Shown here piece after piece: positions 31,955 through 40,538 of a DNA stretch of 55,762 nucleotides (positions within the stretch are counted from its first letter, which is position 1; the number at the start of each line of letters is the position of its first letter). The stretch is taken from NCBI GenBank assembly GCA_021848765.1, contig JAJZTU010000001.1:1-55762 (forward strand), in the 5' to 3' direction. A model generated the notes under the pieces. That model was given only the letters and a program-made list of their open reading frames with translations, searched no databases and was not told where the DNA came from. The position numbers were made by a program, and so were the translations under genes. This DNA is from Bacillota bacterium. Lineage in GTDB: Bacteria; Bacillota; GCA-003054495; Carboxydocellales; JAJZTU01.

Positions 31955-34522
31955 CTATATTTTCACCCCCGACAGCCGCAGGATACCAGGCATGTGCTGT
32001 ACAGTTTGTTTGGCAATGATTCGCCCGTCAAGCTGAATGATGATGGTTTGTTCTCCGCCGCCCATGTCGCCAAGTCTGCTCAATGGTAAAACTGCCTCAC
32101 TCTCCCCACCTTCGCCGACCATGGCTAGAGTGGGCCGGGTGACGATGCCGCCAGAGGCTAGGGCTGTGACTTTGCCCCCACCTAACCAATCCGGCATGTC
32201 CGGATTAGCTGCCCGATACTCGTCGGAGCCTATGGCAGGGCCACCACCATTAATAGCTGTGTTCATGTAATCGCTGGCCAACCGAGTGTTACCGGAATCC
32301 CAAGCCTTTTGTGCCGCGTCGAACAGGTAGTCCGCTGCGGTCCAGGATGTGCGTTTTTCTGCCTGGGTCTTATTGGTGGCTGCTATCTCAGCCCGGAGGT
32401 CTGATTGAGCCTTCTGCTCTTGCAACAGTTGCAAGTATAGCTTCTGGCTCTCGCTTGCGGCCTGGCCTTTGACCTTCACCATCTTATCGTAGGCCCTCTG
32501 CACCAGGGTCACGGTGTCATTTTGAGCCGCTAGTTGGGTGTTGAGCATATCAAGCTTAGTCTTGTATTTCTCGCTTTCAGTAGCAGTTTCGCCCATTTTG
32601 GCCATGAATAGGTCAAATTTGGCCTTGGCTATATCGCCGGTTAGGTTGAGTTTGCTTTGGATAGTATCCAGCGCACCAGCGATAGCCTCGGCCAGGAGTT
32701 TACTTTTGTCAGCCACTTTGCCCTTATTTTCTTCGATCCCTTGAGCTAAGCCCTCGGCTACATATTTACCGAACTCAGCCATGACTTTGGAGGGGGATTG
32801 AATACCAAGGAGGTTTTTGACCGGTTGGACTATGTTTTCGCTGACAAAGGTCTTGATTTTACCGACCAGCCAACCGCCTTTTTCGCTGATGCCTTGCCAG
32901 AGGCCTTCAACGATGTTGCGGCCTTTGTCAATGAACTTGGAAATGGTGCCAGAAAGAAAAGAGTCTACATTTGCAATTATATCCCTGACTTTCTGAACTA
33001 CCTGCTTTGGTCCGGCATTGGCTAATCCGGCCCCTAACCGTTCCATAAAGTACATGCCTTTAAGATACAGGGTCTCGCCGAAGTCCTTTATTCCGTTGAC
33101 CGCGCCAGTAATAACCTCCAGGAGCTTTGGCAGTAGTTTCCCACCTGATAAGCCGATTGATTTTGTAAAACCGTCCATCATAGCCCCAGCGAAATCTTTG
33201 AGTAATTGCCCTACCGGAGCAAGTGCCTCTTTCCCGAATTTGCTGACCTGTGTAACCATCCATGAGAGGAATTTTCCAGCTAGAGGAATTTTCGCAAGTC
33301 CTGCAGCTATTTTCGCCACGATACCCTCGGGAAGAAGGACGATGCCTAGAATTACTTCGAGAATTACATCCCAATGCTCCTTTAGGATTTGCCACCATAC
33401 AGCAGGGTCGAGTAGCCCGGCTGCAAAACCAAGAGCAAAACCAGCGGCGACCTTCACTGAATTTCTCCCAACTGCAGCCCAGTCTATCTGTTCCATTTCT
33501 TGTCCAAGTTTGTCTATAAGTGACTTCCCAAAGCCAGTCATGCTTTGAACCATTTTTTTCAATGCTTCACCAATGGCTTTCCCAACAGACTCCCAGTCCT
33601 GGCTTTGGATTTTAGTTTTCAGCTCTGCGATAAAGTCAGAGACATCCTTTAGGTTATCAGATAGCCCTGGCGGTACTAAAATCTTCAACGCCCCAGCCAA
33701 ACCGCCGCCAGAATCGAAGTTCTGTTGCAATTCAGCTACTGTATCCTTGACCACCGGAAGCACCTTTCCTTTCAAAATGTTAAAGATCGGCGCAAAAGCC
33801 GACCCTACAAGAAAAGTTGCCCCGTCTTTTATGTTGGACACCATGCCGTTCCAGGTGTTTTCCATGTTCTTCATCATGCCGCCATATCGCTTATTCATGC
33901 CCTCAGTTAGGATTTGAATAGCTTTGTCAGCAGGTATTACGCCTTTGGAAAGCATGTCCATCACATTTTTTTCGGTGGTATTAAATGCTTCTGCCAGCAT
34001 AGACAGGGCAGGTATGCCGTTTTCCCCCATCTGCTTTATTTCTTGCCAGGTTGCCCGGCCAGTGGCTTTAATCTGACCCATCGAGAGTAAAACCCTATCA
34101 ATTACTTCTTGCCCACCACCAACGGCGGCTACGGCATCGCCGACAGCCGTTAGAGTTGGGATGACTTGCTTTGACTCAAAACCAAAGGCAATCATCTTTT
34201 TGGCCGCATCACGGAGACCCGGGAAATCAAAGGGTGTGTTTTTTGCAAAATCAGCTAGTTCTTTCAGGAAAGCATCGGCCTTTTCAGCGCTGCCCAGCAT
34301 GGTTGTGAATCCCATTTGGGCCTGCTCCATGGAAGCGTTGAACCCAATGCCAAGTTGGGTGAGTGCACCAGTGGCGATACCTCCAATTACTGTGCCGATA
34401 GTTACAGCGTTGGAGGTGATAGAGTCAACAAACGAACTAAAACCTTTATTCGCGCCCTTTAGCCCTCTGTAGAAGTCTTTATCGCTAAGTCTTAGCTGTG
34501 CGAACAATTCTCCGACTTTCAT
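31955..34522 (-). CDS. Tail tape-measure protein
   Basis: 855 aa. N-terminal tape-measure domain with EQAQMGFTTMLGSAEKADAF, ELADFAKNTPFDFPGLRDAA and MGQIKATGRATWQEIKQMGE. Hydrophobic segments in the middle (about 350-420) and a coiled coil near 690-740. The end has LASGGIVTRPTLAMVGEGGE, a common tape-measure C-terminal motif. Its length sets tail length. Confidence 0.93.
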   Translation of the reverse strand: MKVGELFAQLRLSDKDFYRGLKGANKGFSSFVDSITSNAVTIGTVIGGIATGALTQLGIGFNASMEQAQMGFTTMLGSAEKADAFLKELADFAKNTPFDFPGLRDAAKKMIAFGFESKQVIPTLTAVGDAVAAVGGGQEVIDRVLLSMGQIKATGRATWQEIKQMGENGIPALSMLAEAFNTTEKNVMDMLSKGVIPADKAIQILTEGMNKRYGGMMKNMENTWNGMVSNIKDGATFLVGSAFAPIFNILKGKVLPVVKDTVAELQQNFDSGGGLAGALKILVPPGLSDNLKDVSDFIAELKTKIQSQDWESVGKAIGEALKKMVQSMTGFGKSLIDKLGQEMEQIDWAAVGRNSVKVAAGFALGFAAGLLDPAVWWQILKEHWDVILEVILGIVLLPEGIVAKIAAGLAKIPLAGKFLSWMVTQVSKFGKEALAPVGQLLKDFAGAMMDGFTKSIGLSGGKLLPKLLEVITGAVNGIKDFGETLYLKGMYFMERLGAGLANAGPKQVVQKVRDIIANVDSFLSGTISKFIDKGRNIVEGLWQGISEKGGWLVGKIKTFVSENIVQPVKNLLGIQSPSKVMAEFGKYVAEGLAQGIEENKGKVADKSKLLAEAIAGALDTIQSKLNLTGDIAKAKFDLFMAKMGETATESEKYKTKLDMLNTQLAAQNDTVTLVQRAYDKMVKVKGQAASESQKLYLQLLQEQKAQSDLRAEIAATNKTQAEKRTSWTAADYLFDAAQKAWDSGNTRLASDYMNTAINGGGPAIGSDEYRAANPDMPDWLGGGKVTALASGGIVTRPTLAMVGEGGESEAVLPLSRLGDMGGGEQTIIIQLDGRIIAKQTVQHMPGILRLSGVKI

Positions 34523-34564
34523 TAAATATCACCTCTCGCCCTTTAGCTTTGGGAATTCTTGTTA

Positions 34565-34570
34565 TATAAT
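34565..34570 (+). promoter_or_regulatory. Promoter of the plus-strand moron (-10 box)
   Basis: TATAAT with a poor -35, about 24 bases before the ATG of the moron; GGAG lies between. It lets the gene be expressed from the prophage independently of late transcription. Confidence 0.55.
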
Positions 34571-34593
34571 GGGAAGAAAAGGAGTGTGATCGC

Positions 34594-35073
34594 ATGATTA
34601 ATTGTCCTCACTGCACGTACGAAATTACACCAATCGCTAAGCCAAAGAAGAATGCTATCTATTTTTTAACCCTTCCGACATGGGCGCTTTCTGGATTAGC
34701 TCTAAATCAATGGCTACCCCATACCGGCCAAGGAATTACTAGCGCCATCATCGCAGGTGTCGTCTACCAAATGCTGAAAAAGGTCTTGGTGAAACGTTAT
34801 TGTCCCCTGTGCGAAAAAGAGATTGCTACGGCGAAATCGACTGGAACAAGCAAAGAAGAACAACTGAACAAAAGGTTATCGGAGTTTGAGAACTTTTGGT
34901 TTGAGAATCATCATTGTGAACTTCCGGATGTTGCAAAACAAATAATTCTCGAGGGCGGCAGTAAAATAGCCGCCATAAAAGCGGCTAAAAGAGCAATAGG
35001 CGAGCCGGATACCTGGCTTGGTTCCTTCAAGGCGGGCTTGCAAGAGGGATCGACCAAGGAGAAAAGCAACTAA
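34594..35073 (+). CDS. Moron: zinc-ribbon membrane protein
   Basis: 159 aa on the strand opposite the tail genes. CPHC near the N-terminus and CPLC in the middle form a split zinc site on both sides of a hydrophobic pair (about 23-70), followed by a charged helical tail. Own promoter and own terminator; the stop overlaps the end of the converging tail gene. Such genes are typically lysogenic-conversion cargo. Confidence 0.75.
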   Translation: MINCPHCTYEITPIAKPKKNAIYFLTLPTWALSGLALNQWLPHTGQGITSAIIAGVVYQMLKKVLVKRYCPLCEKEIATAKSTGTSKEEQLNKRLSEFENFWFENHHCELPDVAKQIILEGGSKIAAIKAAKRAIGEPDTWLGSFKAGLQEGSTKEKSN

Positions 35074-35456
35074 CTTCCCGGAACCCACAAGCCTTTAGCT
35101 TTCGCTAACTTAATAAGAGATGCCAAGTCGTCTTTAGGCTTGGCATCTTTCTTGTTTCTTTCCGGCAATTTACCTACAAAGTCCTCTGCTTTGATGGCTT
35201 TCTTTTTCTTTCCTCGTTGCATGTTAGCCGTTACTGCGGCCAGAAAGGCAAACCGGTAGGATTCCTGATAATCCGCATATTTCAGCTGGAATTTCAGCTC
35301 TTGGGCTATTTCGCTCACTTCGGAGGGTGTTAACTTCTTGGTGTCGTCTACCGTCCACCCGAACTCACGGGCGAAAAGAACTATGACTTCCGGGCTAATC
35401 CAGCGAGAGCAAGATTGATTAACGGTCCAGCCACTCGCTTCAGGCCGAAAAAATTT
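35070..35456 (-). CDS. Tail assembly chaperone, T extension (made by frameshift)
   Basis: In the -1 frame relative to the G gene, coding continues without a stop from the slip site: FRPEASGWTVNQSCSRWISP, EVIVLFAREFGWTVDDTKKL and on to the ORF starting GTG 35318, ending LAKAKGLWVPGS. This matches the GT fusion of tail assembly chaperones seen before the tape-measure gene in many siphoviruses. Confidence 0.75.
   Translation of the reverse strand, partial: KFFRPEASGWTVNQSCSRWISPEVIVLFAREFGWTVDDTKKLTPSEVSEIAQELKFQLKYADYQESYRFAFLAAVTANMQRGKKKKAIKAEDFVGKLPERNKKDAKPKDDLASLIKLAKAKGLWVPGS
35118..35148 (+). terminator. Moron terminator embedded in a tail gene
   Basis: AGATGCCAAG (35118-35127), loop of 11, CTTGGCATCT (35139-35148), then TTCTTGTTTCTT on the plus strand. 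It lies 45 bases past the moron stop and inside the coding region of the tail chaperone on the other strand. Confidence 0.75.
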
Positions 35457-35704
35457 ACATCAATAAACGCCTCCACCGCTTCCTCGATTTCACTGGGGTA
35501 GGCGTTTCTTAAATCTTCGTCAGTTATGCTTATCCCTAGAATCTGTTTAACATCGGTGTAGATAGTGGTTATTAGCTCGTTAAAGTTATTTAGAGACAGG
35601 AATTTCTCGACTTTAACATTCTTGAACAGTTCCTCAAGTTCGGAGATTCTTTTTTCGGTTATCTCAAAGGATTTCCCATTGATTGTTATTGCTTTAGTCC
35701 TCAT
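35381..35704 (-). CDS. Tail assembly chaperone, G protein
   Basis: 107 aa, starts MRTKAITINGKSFEITEKRI. Mostly helical. In the usual chaperone position between tail tube and tape measure. The end of the frame contains the slippery stretch used to make the longer GT product. Confidence 0.75.
   Translation of the reverse strand: MRTKAITINGKSFEITEKRISELEELFKNVKVEKFLSLNNFNELITTIYTDVKQILGISITDEDLRNAYPSEIEEAVEAFIDVNFFGLKRVAGPLINLALAGLARKS
35447..35456 (-). promoter_or_regulatory. Programmed -1 frameshift slip site
   Basis: On the minus strand in frame GTA AAT TTT TTC, giving both A-AAT-TTT and T-TTT-TTC heptamers that fit X-XXY-YYZ. After a -1 slip the frame is open to the T extension. Confidence 0.7.
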
Positions 35705-35717
35705 AGATTAGCCCCCT

Positions 35718-36329
35718 TTAGCCTTCATGATAGTACAACGGCCCCACGCCTTGGAAATCAATGCCCTCCTGAACCACATCGTCCACATTGGCCTCTATCC
35801 CGTCCCCAGTGATGATTGCAAATCCCTCAAACCGATATTTGGCCGCTCCGGAATCTGCATAAAGAACTACGACCACCTCAGTACCTAGTTTATCAAAGAA
35901 AGATGAGTCGCCCCAGTAGGCTTCAGCACTACCCGACCATTCTTTAAGCGCGGACTGGAATTCCTTCCACCCGCTAGACATAAAGGTGGTAATATCGGAC
36001 ATATCCGCTCCCATGTCGGCAGACCAGTTAAAGAACCCACCGGATTGAGCAACCGTGAGCGAAGAGCCTGAAACCGTGATTACTTCGGTAGTTAAGGCGG
36101 TATCAAATACCACCACTCCACCTGCGTACTCGATGGTAAAGCCAGTAGTCTGGACAACTGCATCTTTCTTCACCGTGACAGCTGTATTCTTATCCCAATA
36201 CCTTTTTGCGGTATTGGTTATGGTATAACGCTTTTTCGCTGCATCAGCGGTAGTAGCTTCGTCCACGAATGCTACCGGGGCAGCGCTAGTCTGGACGTAT
36301 ACGGCCCCTAGCTTTCCTTGAAGCGCCAA
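35718..36329 (-). CDS. Second major tail (tube) protein paralog
   Basis: 203 aa. Shares GWKEFQSALKEWSGSAEAYW and a C-terminal VDDVVQEGIDFQGVGPLYY with the tail protein at 36486-36881 (GWKEYLAGLKEWSGSAEGNF; FDFQGSGALTY). An N-terminal insert of about 70 residues is extra. Either a second tube protein or a decoration/terminator variant. Confidence 0.75.
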   Translation of the reverse strand: MALQGKLGAVYVQTSAAPVAFVDEATTADAAKKRYTITNTAKRYWDKNTAVTVKKDAVVQTTGFTIEYAGGVVVFDTALTTEVITVSGSSLTVAQSGGFFNWSADMGADMSDITTFMSSGWKEFQSALKEWSGSAEAYWGDSSFFDKLGTEVVVVLYADSGAAKYRFEGFAIITGDGIEANVDDVVQEGIDFQGVGPLYYHEG

Positions 36330-36468
36330 CTTCAGTCACCTCCCACAGGTTGTTCTCCTTCTCTAGTTTCTCTTGAGCTATTGCGTCCTTAAATTCCACC
36401 AAATCCCCTGGTCGGGCAACAAAGTTAGGGCCAAGGTAGTCCTCGGCCCCCACGTATTTCAAAATCAT
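36286..36468 (-). CDS. Small hypothetical protein between tail tube paralogs
   Basis: 60 aa, MILKYVGAEDYLGPNFVARP then DLVEFKDAIAQEKLEKENNL. It resembles small head-tail or tail accessory proteins but carries no named motif. Its 3' end overlaps the next gene by 44 bases. Confidence 0.5.
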   Translation of the reverse strand: MILKYVGAEDYLGPNFVARPGDLVEFKDAIAQEKLEKENNLWEVTEVGASRKARGRIRPD

Positions 36469-36485
36469 ATTAATTCACCCCACCA

Positions 36486-36881
36486 TTAAACCGTATAGGT
36501 CAGTGCGCCAGAGCCTTGAAAATCAAAGGTTACGGTTATCTTGTCGTCCACCGGGTCCTCTATGCCAACAGAGGATACAAATATAGCCCCACTAAATTTC
36601 GGACTAGTTGTGCCAAGGCGAAATTCTGCGGACAACGAAGTTCCCGCAGCCCAAGCATCATAAATCGCTTTCTGCCCGGTGGTGTCAGTAAACTTGAAGT
36701 TGCCCTCTGCGCTGCCGCTCCATTCTTTCAAACCGGCCAGATATTCTTTCCATCCGTTGGAGTCAAAATTGGTAGTGTCAATATTGTCGCCACCTAAATC
36801 CAGGGACCAACCGCTAATTTCGGCCACCTTCGCCGGGGTAGCGCCCACGTATAACGAGCCGCTTTTGCCTGCAATTGCCAC
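36486..36881 (-). CDS. Major tail protein
   Basis: 131 aa, TP901-1-like tail tube pattern: SGWSLDLGGDNIDTTNFDSN, GWKEYLAGLKEWSGSAEGNF, and a strand-rich end VTFDFQGSGALTYTV. Forms the tube of the flexible tail. Follows head-completion genes. Confidence 0.85.
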   Translation of the reverse strand: MAIAGKSGSLYVGATPAKVAEISGWSLDLGGDNIDTTNFDSNGWKEYLAGLKEWSGSAEGNFKFTDTTGQKAIYDAWAAGTSLSAEFRLGTTSPKFSGAIFVSSVGIEDPVDDKITVTFDFQGSGALTYTV

Positions 36882-36897
36882 TTATATCACTCTCCTT

Positions 36898-37308
36898 CTA
36901 CTCTTGGTGCCAGATAATAAAATCAACCGGGATATGGTATAGCCCGGTTTTCCCTTCGGTTTCCTCTTCGTATAGGTCGAATTCATTTTCAAAAAGAACC
37001 GCATCCACTTGCACTCCGCCAGCACCGCCCATGATTCCGCTAAAATCCTGCAAAGCCGCTTGCACCTGCTTGACTACGGCTTTGGCCTTGCTATAGGTTT
37101 GTGCCCAACACGAGATTTGAAATCGCGGATGAGCCGTTCCTGGGTCCGTCTGAAGCGCATGTAATCGCGGTCCGCTAACTTTCTGGTATGTTATTGCTGG
37201 GTAACTACCTTTTTGCGGCAGGACCAGCGGGTAGATTCTGTTGCCCACCAGGGCAGTGAGATTAGCGTAGGTGTTTAAGTGGGCATATAAGGCTTCTTCG
37301 ATAATCAT
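36898..37308 (-). CDS. Tail completion protein (DUF3168-like)
   Basis: 136 aa from ATG 37308. MIIEEALYAHLNTYANLTAL, VGNRIYPLVLPQKGSYPAIT and YQKVSGPRLHALQTDPGTAH match the family of head-tail/tail completion proteins located between HK97 gp10 and the tail tube. Confidence 0.85.
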   Translation of the reverse strand: MIIEEALYAHLNTYANLTALVGNRIYPLVLPQKGSYPAITYQKVSGPRLHALQTDPGTAHPRFQISCWAQTYSKAKAVVKQVQAALQDFSGIMGGAGGVQVDAVLFENEFDLYEEETEGKTGLYHIPVDFIIWHQE

Positions 37309-37309
37309 G

Positions 37310-37690
37310 CTATACACCCCGCTCCACTGCTTCTTTTAGCACTCTTCGTATTTCCTTTCGGGCCTCTTGGACGTTTTCATCGAAAGCTGGCCTAAGGAAG
37401 GGTTTGGCGGCCATCTTTTTGGTGCCCAGCTCTACAAAAGTACCATAAAAACCTTCATCATTAGGGCCAATCGTGGCAATGGCGTTATAAGGTGTTCTTT
37501 CTTTGAGTTTAACGCCAATAGATCTTTTAAGCTTCCCAGTTTTCACTGGAGCCTTATCTTTCGATGCTTTTTCTATAACCTTTGCTCCTGCCATGACCGC
37601 TTCCACAAGCACTTCCTCGACGTTCTGTCCCACTTTTTCAAGCGCCTGTTTTAACTCTTTTAGGCCCTTGACCTGCATCTTGGTACGCAT
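37310..37690 (-). CDS. HK97 gp10-like tail completion protein
   Basis: 126 aa. MQVKGLKELKQALEKVGQNV, KDKAPVKTGKLKRSIGVKL and YGTFVELGTKKMAAKPFLRP are family hallmarks. Completes the neck/tail junction. Confidence 0.9.
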   Translation of the reverse strand: MRTKMQVKGLKELKQALEKVGQNVEEVLVEAVMAGAKVIEKASKDKAPVKTGKLKRSIGVKLKERTPYNAIATIGPNDEGFYGTFVELGTKKMAAKPFLRPAFDENVQEARKEIRRVLKEAVERGV

Positions 37691-38008
37691 TTAGACCACC
37701 TCTTTGCACATCAATTGCAATTCCCGGTTTCGCTCATCCAGATTAATGACGCTCTGAATGTCATAAACCCGGCTTCCGTACAGTGCTCTCATGGTTGGGA
37801 CAACTCCAGAGCGGTATCTTATACGAATCCTGGTTGTGACTTCGGCATTAACCTGCTGAGCGCCGAAAAACTCCCGTCCTCGCAGAGGCTCAACGACGGC
37901 CCAAACCGTTGCAACGTCGCTCCAGGTAACGGATTCCGCCCCAAAGGAGTCCCTGGTTACGCTTTTCTGTTGGATTTTTACTCTGTGCCTTAATTCGCCT
38001 GCGTTCAA
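37691..38008 (-). CDS. Head-tail adaptor/joining protein
   Basis: 105 aa. MNAGELRHRVKIQQKSVTRD, WAVVEPLRGREFFGAQQVNA, RIRYRSGVVPTMRALYGSRV: classical head-tail adaptor (HK97 gp7 / SPP1 gp16-like) signature. Confidence 0.92.
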   Translation of the reverse strand: MNAGELRHRVKIQQKSVTRDSFGAESVTWSDVATVWAVVEPLRGREFFGAQQVNAEVTTRIRIRYRSGVVPTMRALYGSRVYDIQSVINLDERNRELQLMCKEVV

Positions 38009-38020
38009 AGATCATCCCCC

Positions 38021-38593
38021 CTACACCGGGACAACCCGATCCATCGTGAGCAGCGCATGAACCGCAAACTCAATCTCTCTGCTGATGGCCCCACTTATTG
38101 CCGCTTCCCGGTTTTCGTTCCAATGTCCTATAAGCAGTAACATCGCTTGTTTGACTTGCTGTGGGACGCTCGCCACCGCTCCATAGCCCGCTACAAACGT
38201 TACCACAATCCCATTTGCCGGTCGGAGGGTGGTCGAGGGCCAGCTTTTGCCATAGGCCAGGACAGCTCTCCCAGGTTCACTGACACTGTCAACGAAATAG
38301 TCAGCCGGGGCCAGAGTATACTCAGCATTGTCGGTGCCGTAGTATTTGATTGAGGTTATAGACTGTAGTGGAGGCCGGGGAATCTGGATATATTCCGGCC
38401 AGGCATCAAGCCATAGCTCGTAGGTTTGCGTGACAAAAGCGCGATTCTGAAAGCCCTGGGCATACTCCCTGGCAGCGATAATGAGCGATGTAATCAGGCT
38501 GTCATCATCGATGGTATCCACGCGGAGATGTGACTTCGCGGTTGTCAGGTCGATAGGCTCAGATACTGGGGCGGTTATGAGCTTGAGGGCCAT
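38021..38593 (-). CDS. Head-tail connector (gp6-like)
   Basis: 190 aa. LTTAKSHLRVDTIDDDSLIT, LIIAAREYAQGFQNRAFVTQ, LPRPPLQSI-type strand (RPPLQSITSIKY), and a C-terminal HWNENREA. This is the DNA-packaging connector family protein that sits under the portal. Confidence 0.92.
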   Translation of the reverse strand: MALKLITAPVSEPIDLTTAKSHLRVDTIDDDSLITSLIIAAREYAQGFQNRAFVTQTYELWLDAWPEYIQIPRPPLQSITSIKYYGTDNAEYTLAPADYFVDSVSEPGRAVLAYGKSWPSTTLRPANGIVVTFVAGYGAVASVPQQVKQAMLLLIGHWNENREAAISGAISREIEFAVHALLTMDRVVPV

Positions 38594-38594
38594 T

Positions 38595-38810
38595 CTACTT
38601 CACCGCCTTCCTCCGCTTTACGGGGTGTGGCTCAGCTTTTTCCAGTGGTTCAATGATCACGACTTCCGGCTTTGGCAATTCCTCTGCGATTCCGGCATTA
38701 ACCCAGCGTTCGGCCTCCGCAACATCTATTTCGGCAATATCACCTGGAGCATAACTCCATGTAACCGAAGCGATACTGACCAGTACTTTAACTTTTTTCA
38801 TAGTTCTCAC
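38595..38810 (-). CDS. Small hypothetical head protein
   Basis: 71 aa with an acidic middle and a basic tail (HPVKRRKAVK). MKKVKVLVSIASVTWSYAPG, AEIDVAEAERWVNAGIAEEL resembles short capsid-module proteins adjacent to connector genes. Confidence 0.6.
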   Translation of the reverse strand: MRTMKKVKVLVSIASVTWSYAPGDIAEIDVAEAERWVNAGIAEELPKPEVVIIEPLEKAEPHPVKRRKAVK

Positions 38811-38839
38811 CCCAAAAGGGGCGGGAGGGAGACCTCCCG
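38810..38839 (-). terminator. Double hairpin between head genes
   Basis: CGGGAGG/CCTCCCG (38822-38839) next to CCCC-AAAA-GGGG (38810-38821). No clear T-run. Probably an RNA processing or attenuation element between head genes. Confidence 0.45.
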
Positions 38840-38851
38840 CTCAATTATCGA

Positions 38852-39259
38852 TTAGCTGGCTGGTTTGCTCCGGGCATGTCCGCGCACTACTACTGCTGAC
38901 ATTGGCAGACTCGGGCCAGTGCCGGTAACCGCAGTCACAGCTACACGGAGATACCTTTTAGTACCGATATATCCCCGCTCATAAAGTGCGACGTCGTTGG
39001 TAGTATCGATGGTTGTCGGCAGGGCTCCACCGATCAAATCGGCAGCCGCAACAGCAGTAAAGGTGCTGTTGTCATCGCTTTCTTGAATTTGGATGGTTGC
39101 GGTGGGGGTAGTTCCTGCGAAGGTCCCCAGGTCAATAAGCACATCCGCGCTCTCGAAGCCTTGCAAGTCAACCCCTGTTCCGTTAGCCGCCGCAGTTACG
39201 GCTTGCGCAACAATGGACGAAGCCGGGGATACGCTGTTATATAAGTCTCTACTTGCCAT
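38852..39259 (-). CDS. Hypothetical capsid-module protein
   Basis: 135 aa, beta-rich and Thr/Ala-rich: VLIDLGTFAGTTPTATIQIQ, ESDDNSTFTAVAAADLIGGA, GYIGTKRYLRVAVTAVTGTG. Right after the major capsid gene, where head decoration or stabilising proteins often sit. Confidence 0.65.
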   Translation of the reverse strand: MASRDLYNSVSPASSIVAQAVTAAANGTGVDLQGFESADVLIDLGTFAGTTPTATIQIQESDDNSTFTAVAAADLIGGALPTTIDTTNDVALYERGYIGTKRYLRVAVTAVTGTGPSLPMSAVVVRGHARSKPAS

Positions 39260-39281
39260 TATTATCCCTCCTCAATTTGGA

Positions 39282-39302
39282 GGGAGGGGATTGGCCCCTC
39301 CC
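39282..39302 (-). terminator. Hairpin directly after the capsid gene
   Basis: GGGAGGGG (39282-39289) and CCCCTCCC (39295-39302) pair perfectly with a five-base loop. On either strand no long T-run, so partial termination or mRNA stabilisation is likely, helping high capsid expression. Confidence 0.55.
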
Positions 39303-39314
39303 TAATCACTCAGA

Positions 39315-40520
39315 TTACGCCTGTTTCAGGGCCTTCACAGCTTCGGCCAAGGTCAGTAGGCCGTCGACCCGCTGCCAGGCCCGGAAGCCAACTTGTCCGT
39401 TTGCGGCATACAGTTCGCCTAACCGTTGAAACACACGTCCAGCTCTGTCGGAAATCCAGTAGTAACTGAAGTCGCCGAACAGGATGGACTTGTTGCCAGT
39501 GGCTATAGCAGGCATATCGGCAGAGGCTACAATGGCCTGACCCAAGAGACGGTCAGGTTCACCGGCTTGCAGGCCAGGCTGCCAAATGTACTGACTGTCA
39601 GCATCCTTCAGTTTGCGGATAGCCTTGATAGTAGCATCTTGAGCCATGAAAGTTCCTTTGCGCCGGTAAGGACGTTTGACGCTGTGGTACAGGTCAACAA
39701 TCTCATCGGTAGTGATGGCAGTCGCAGAGGCTGCGGTTACGCCAACCTGTGCATCGACAACAATTCCCTTGGGCTTGTTGATGCCGTCTCCATTCACAAA
39801 GGCAGACTCTTCCTTGGCACCAATCCGGCGAACAAATTCATTCTGGATGTACCCCTCAAGGTCGAACACAGAATCCTGCAGCAGTTCTTCAGAAACCTTG
39901 ATCAGGCAGGTCAGTTTATGTGCCCGCAGGGTCTTTTGCCCAAAAGTTTCATCAGATTCAGTGAATGGATCATTTTCACCGGTCCAATATGCAATGCCGT
40001 GGCTATCAACTACAGGGATGTTGCGGTCATTGCTGCTACGGATTACGGCGGCCAGGGTCCTCATGACATTTTCTTCTTCCAGAGCCTGAATCAGTTGGGT
40101 CTCGTAAGATTCCCCGACCAAGAAGCCGCCGGCGGTGTCAGTGCCGACAAAGAGGCTGTTGCGGACCTCCTGGAGTAACCGGTACTGCTGCGGCTCCAGG
40201 GCATTGTGACCATGCCGGATAGCGTTCCAGAATGCATCTTGATACTCTTGAGATGCTCTGGGATTAGTTTCCCGACTTGCGCTTGGGGTCGGATGGTTGG
40301 TAGGTCCGGGGCTATTCCGCATTTCGGCTTCGAGTTGCTTGACCCGCTCTTCCCGCCTGATTTCATCGGCCATTCTGTCCACGTCAGCCATAATCCTGTC
40401 GTACTTCTGCTGCTCTTCAGCAGTCAGTCCCCGGTTCTCCTTGCCGGCCAGGTCGAGGATTTCCCTTGCTTCGACTACAAGCGAAGCTCTTTTACCCTTC
40501 ATTTCATTAATGTCTCTCAC
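39315..40520 (-). CDS. Major capsid protein, HK97 fold
   Basis: 401 aa. N-terminal delta/scaffold coil (about 1-100, MKGKRASLVVEAREILDLAG and VKQLEAEMRNSP), then HK97 landmarks: FLVGESYETQLIQALEEENV, YWTGENDPFTESDETFGQKT, KVSEELLQDSVFDLEGYIQN, AFVNGDGINKPKGIV and YWISDRAGRVFQRLGELYAA. The N-terminal part should be removed by the adjacent ClpP-type protease. Confidence 0.96.
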   Translation of the reverse strand: MRDINEMKGKRASLVVEAREILDLAGKENRGLTAEEQQKYDRIMADVDRMADEIRREERVKQLEAEMRNSPGPTNHPTPSASRETNPRASQEYQDAFWNAIRHGHNALEPQQYRLLQEVRNSLFVGTDTAGGFLVGESYETQLIQALEEENVMRTLAAVIRSSNDRNIPVVDSHGIAYWTGENDPFTESDETFGQKTLRAHKLTCLIKVSEELLQDSVFDLEGYIQNEFVRRIGAKEESAFVNGDGINKPKGIVVDAQVGVTAASATAITTDEIVDLYHSVKRPYRRKGTFMAQDATIKAIRKLKDADSQYIWQPGLQAGEPDRLLGQAIVASADMPAIATGNKSILFGDFSYYWISDRAGRVFQRLGELYAANGQVGFRAWQRVDGLLTLAEAVKALKQA

Positions 40521-40538
40521 AAAAGAGCCCTCCCTTTG

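Noticed and set aside
39426..40178. 250-codon plus-strand frame inside the capsid gene
   Set aside because: Lies entirely opposite a certain HK97 capsid gene and has no matching operon or ribosome site.
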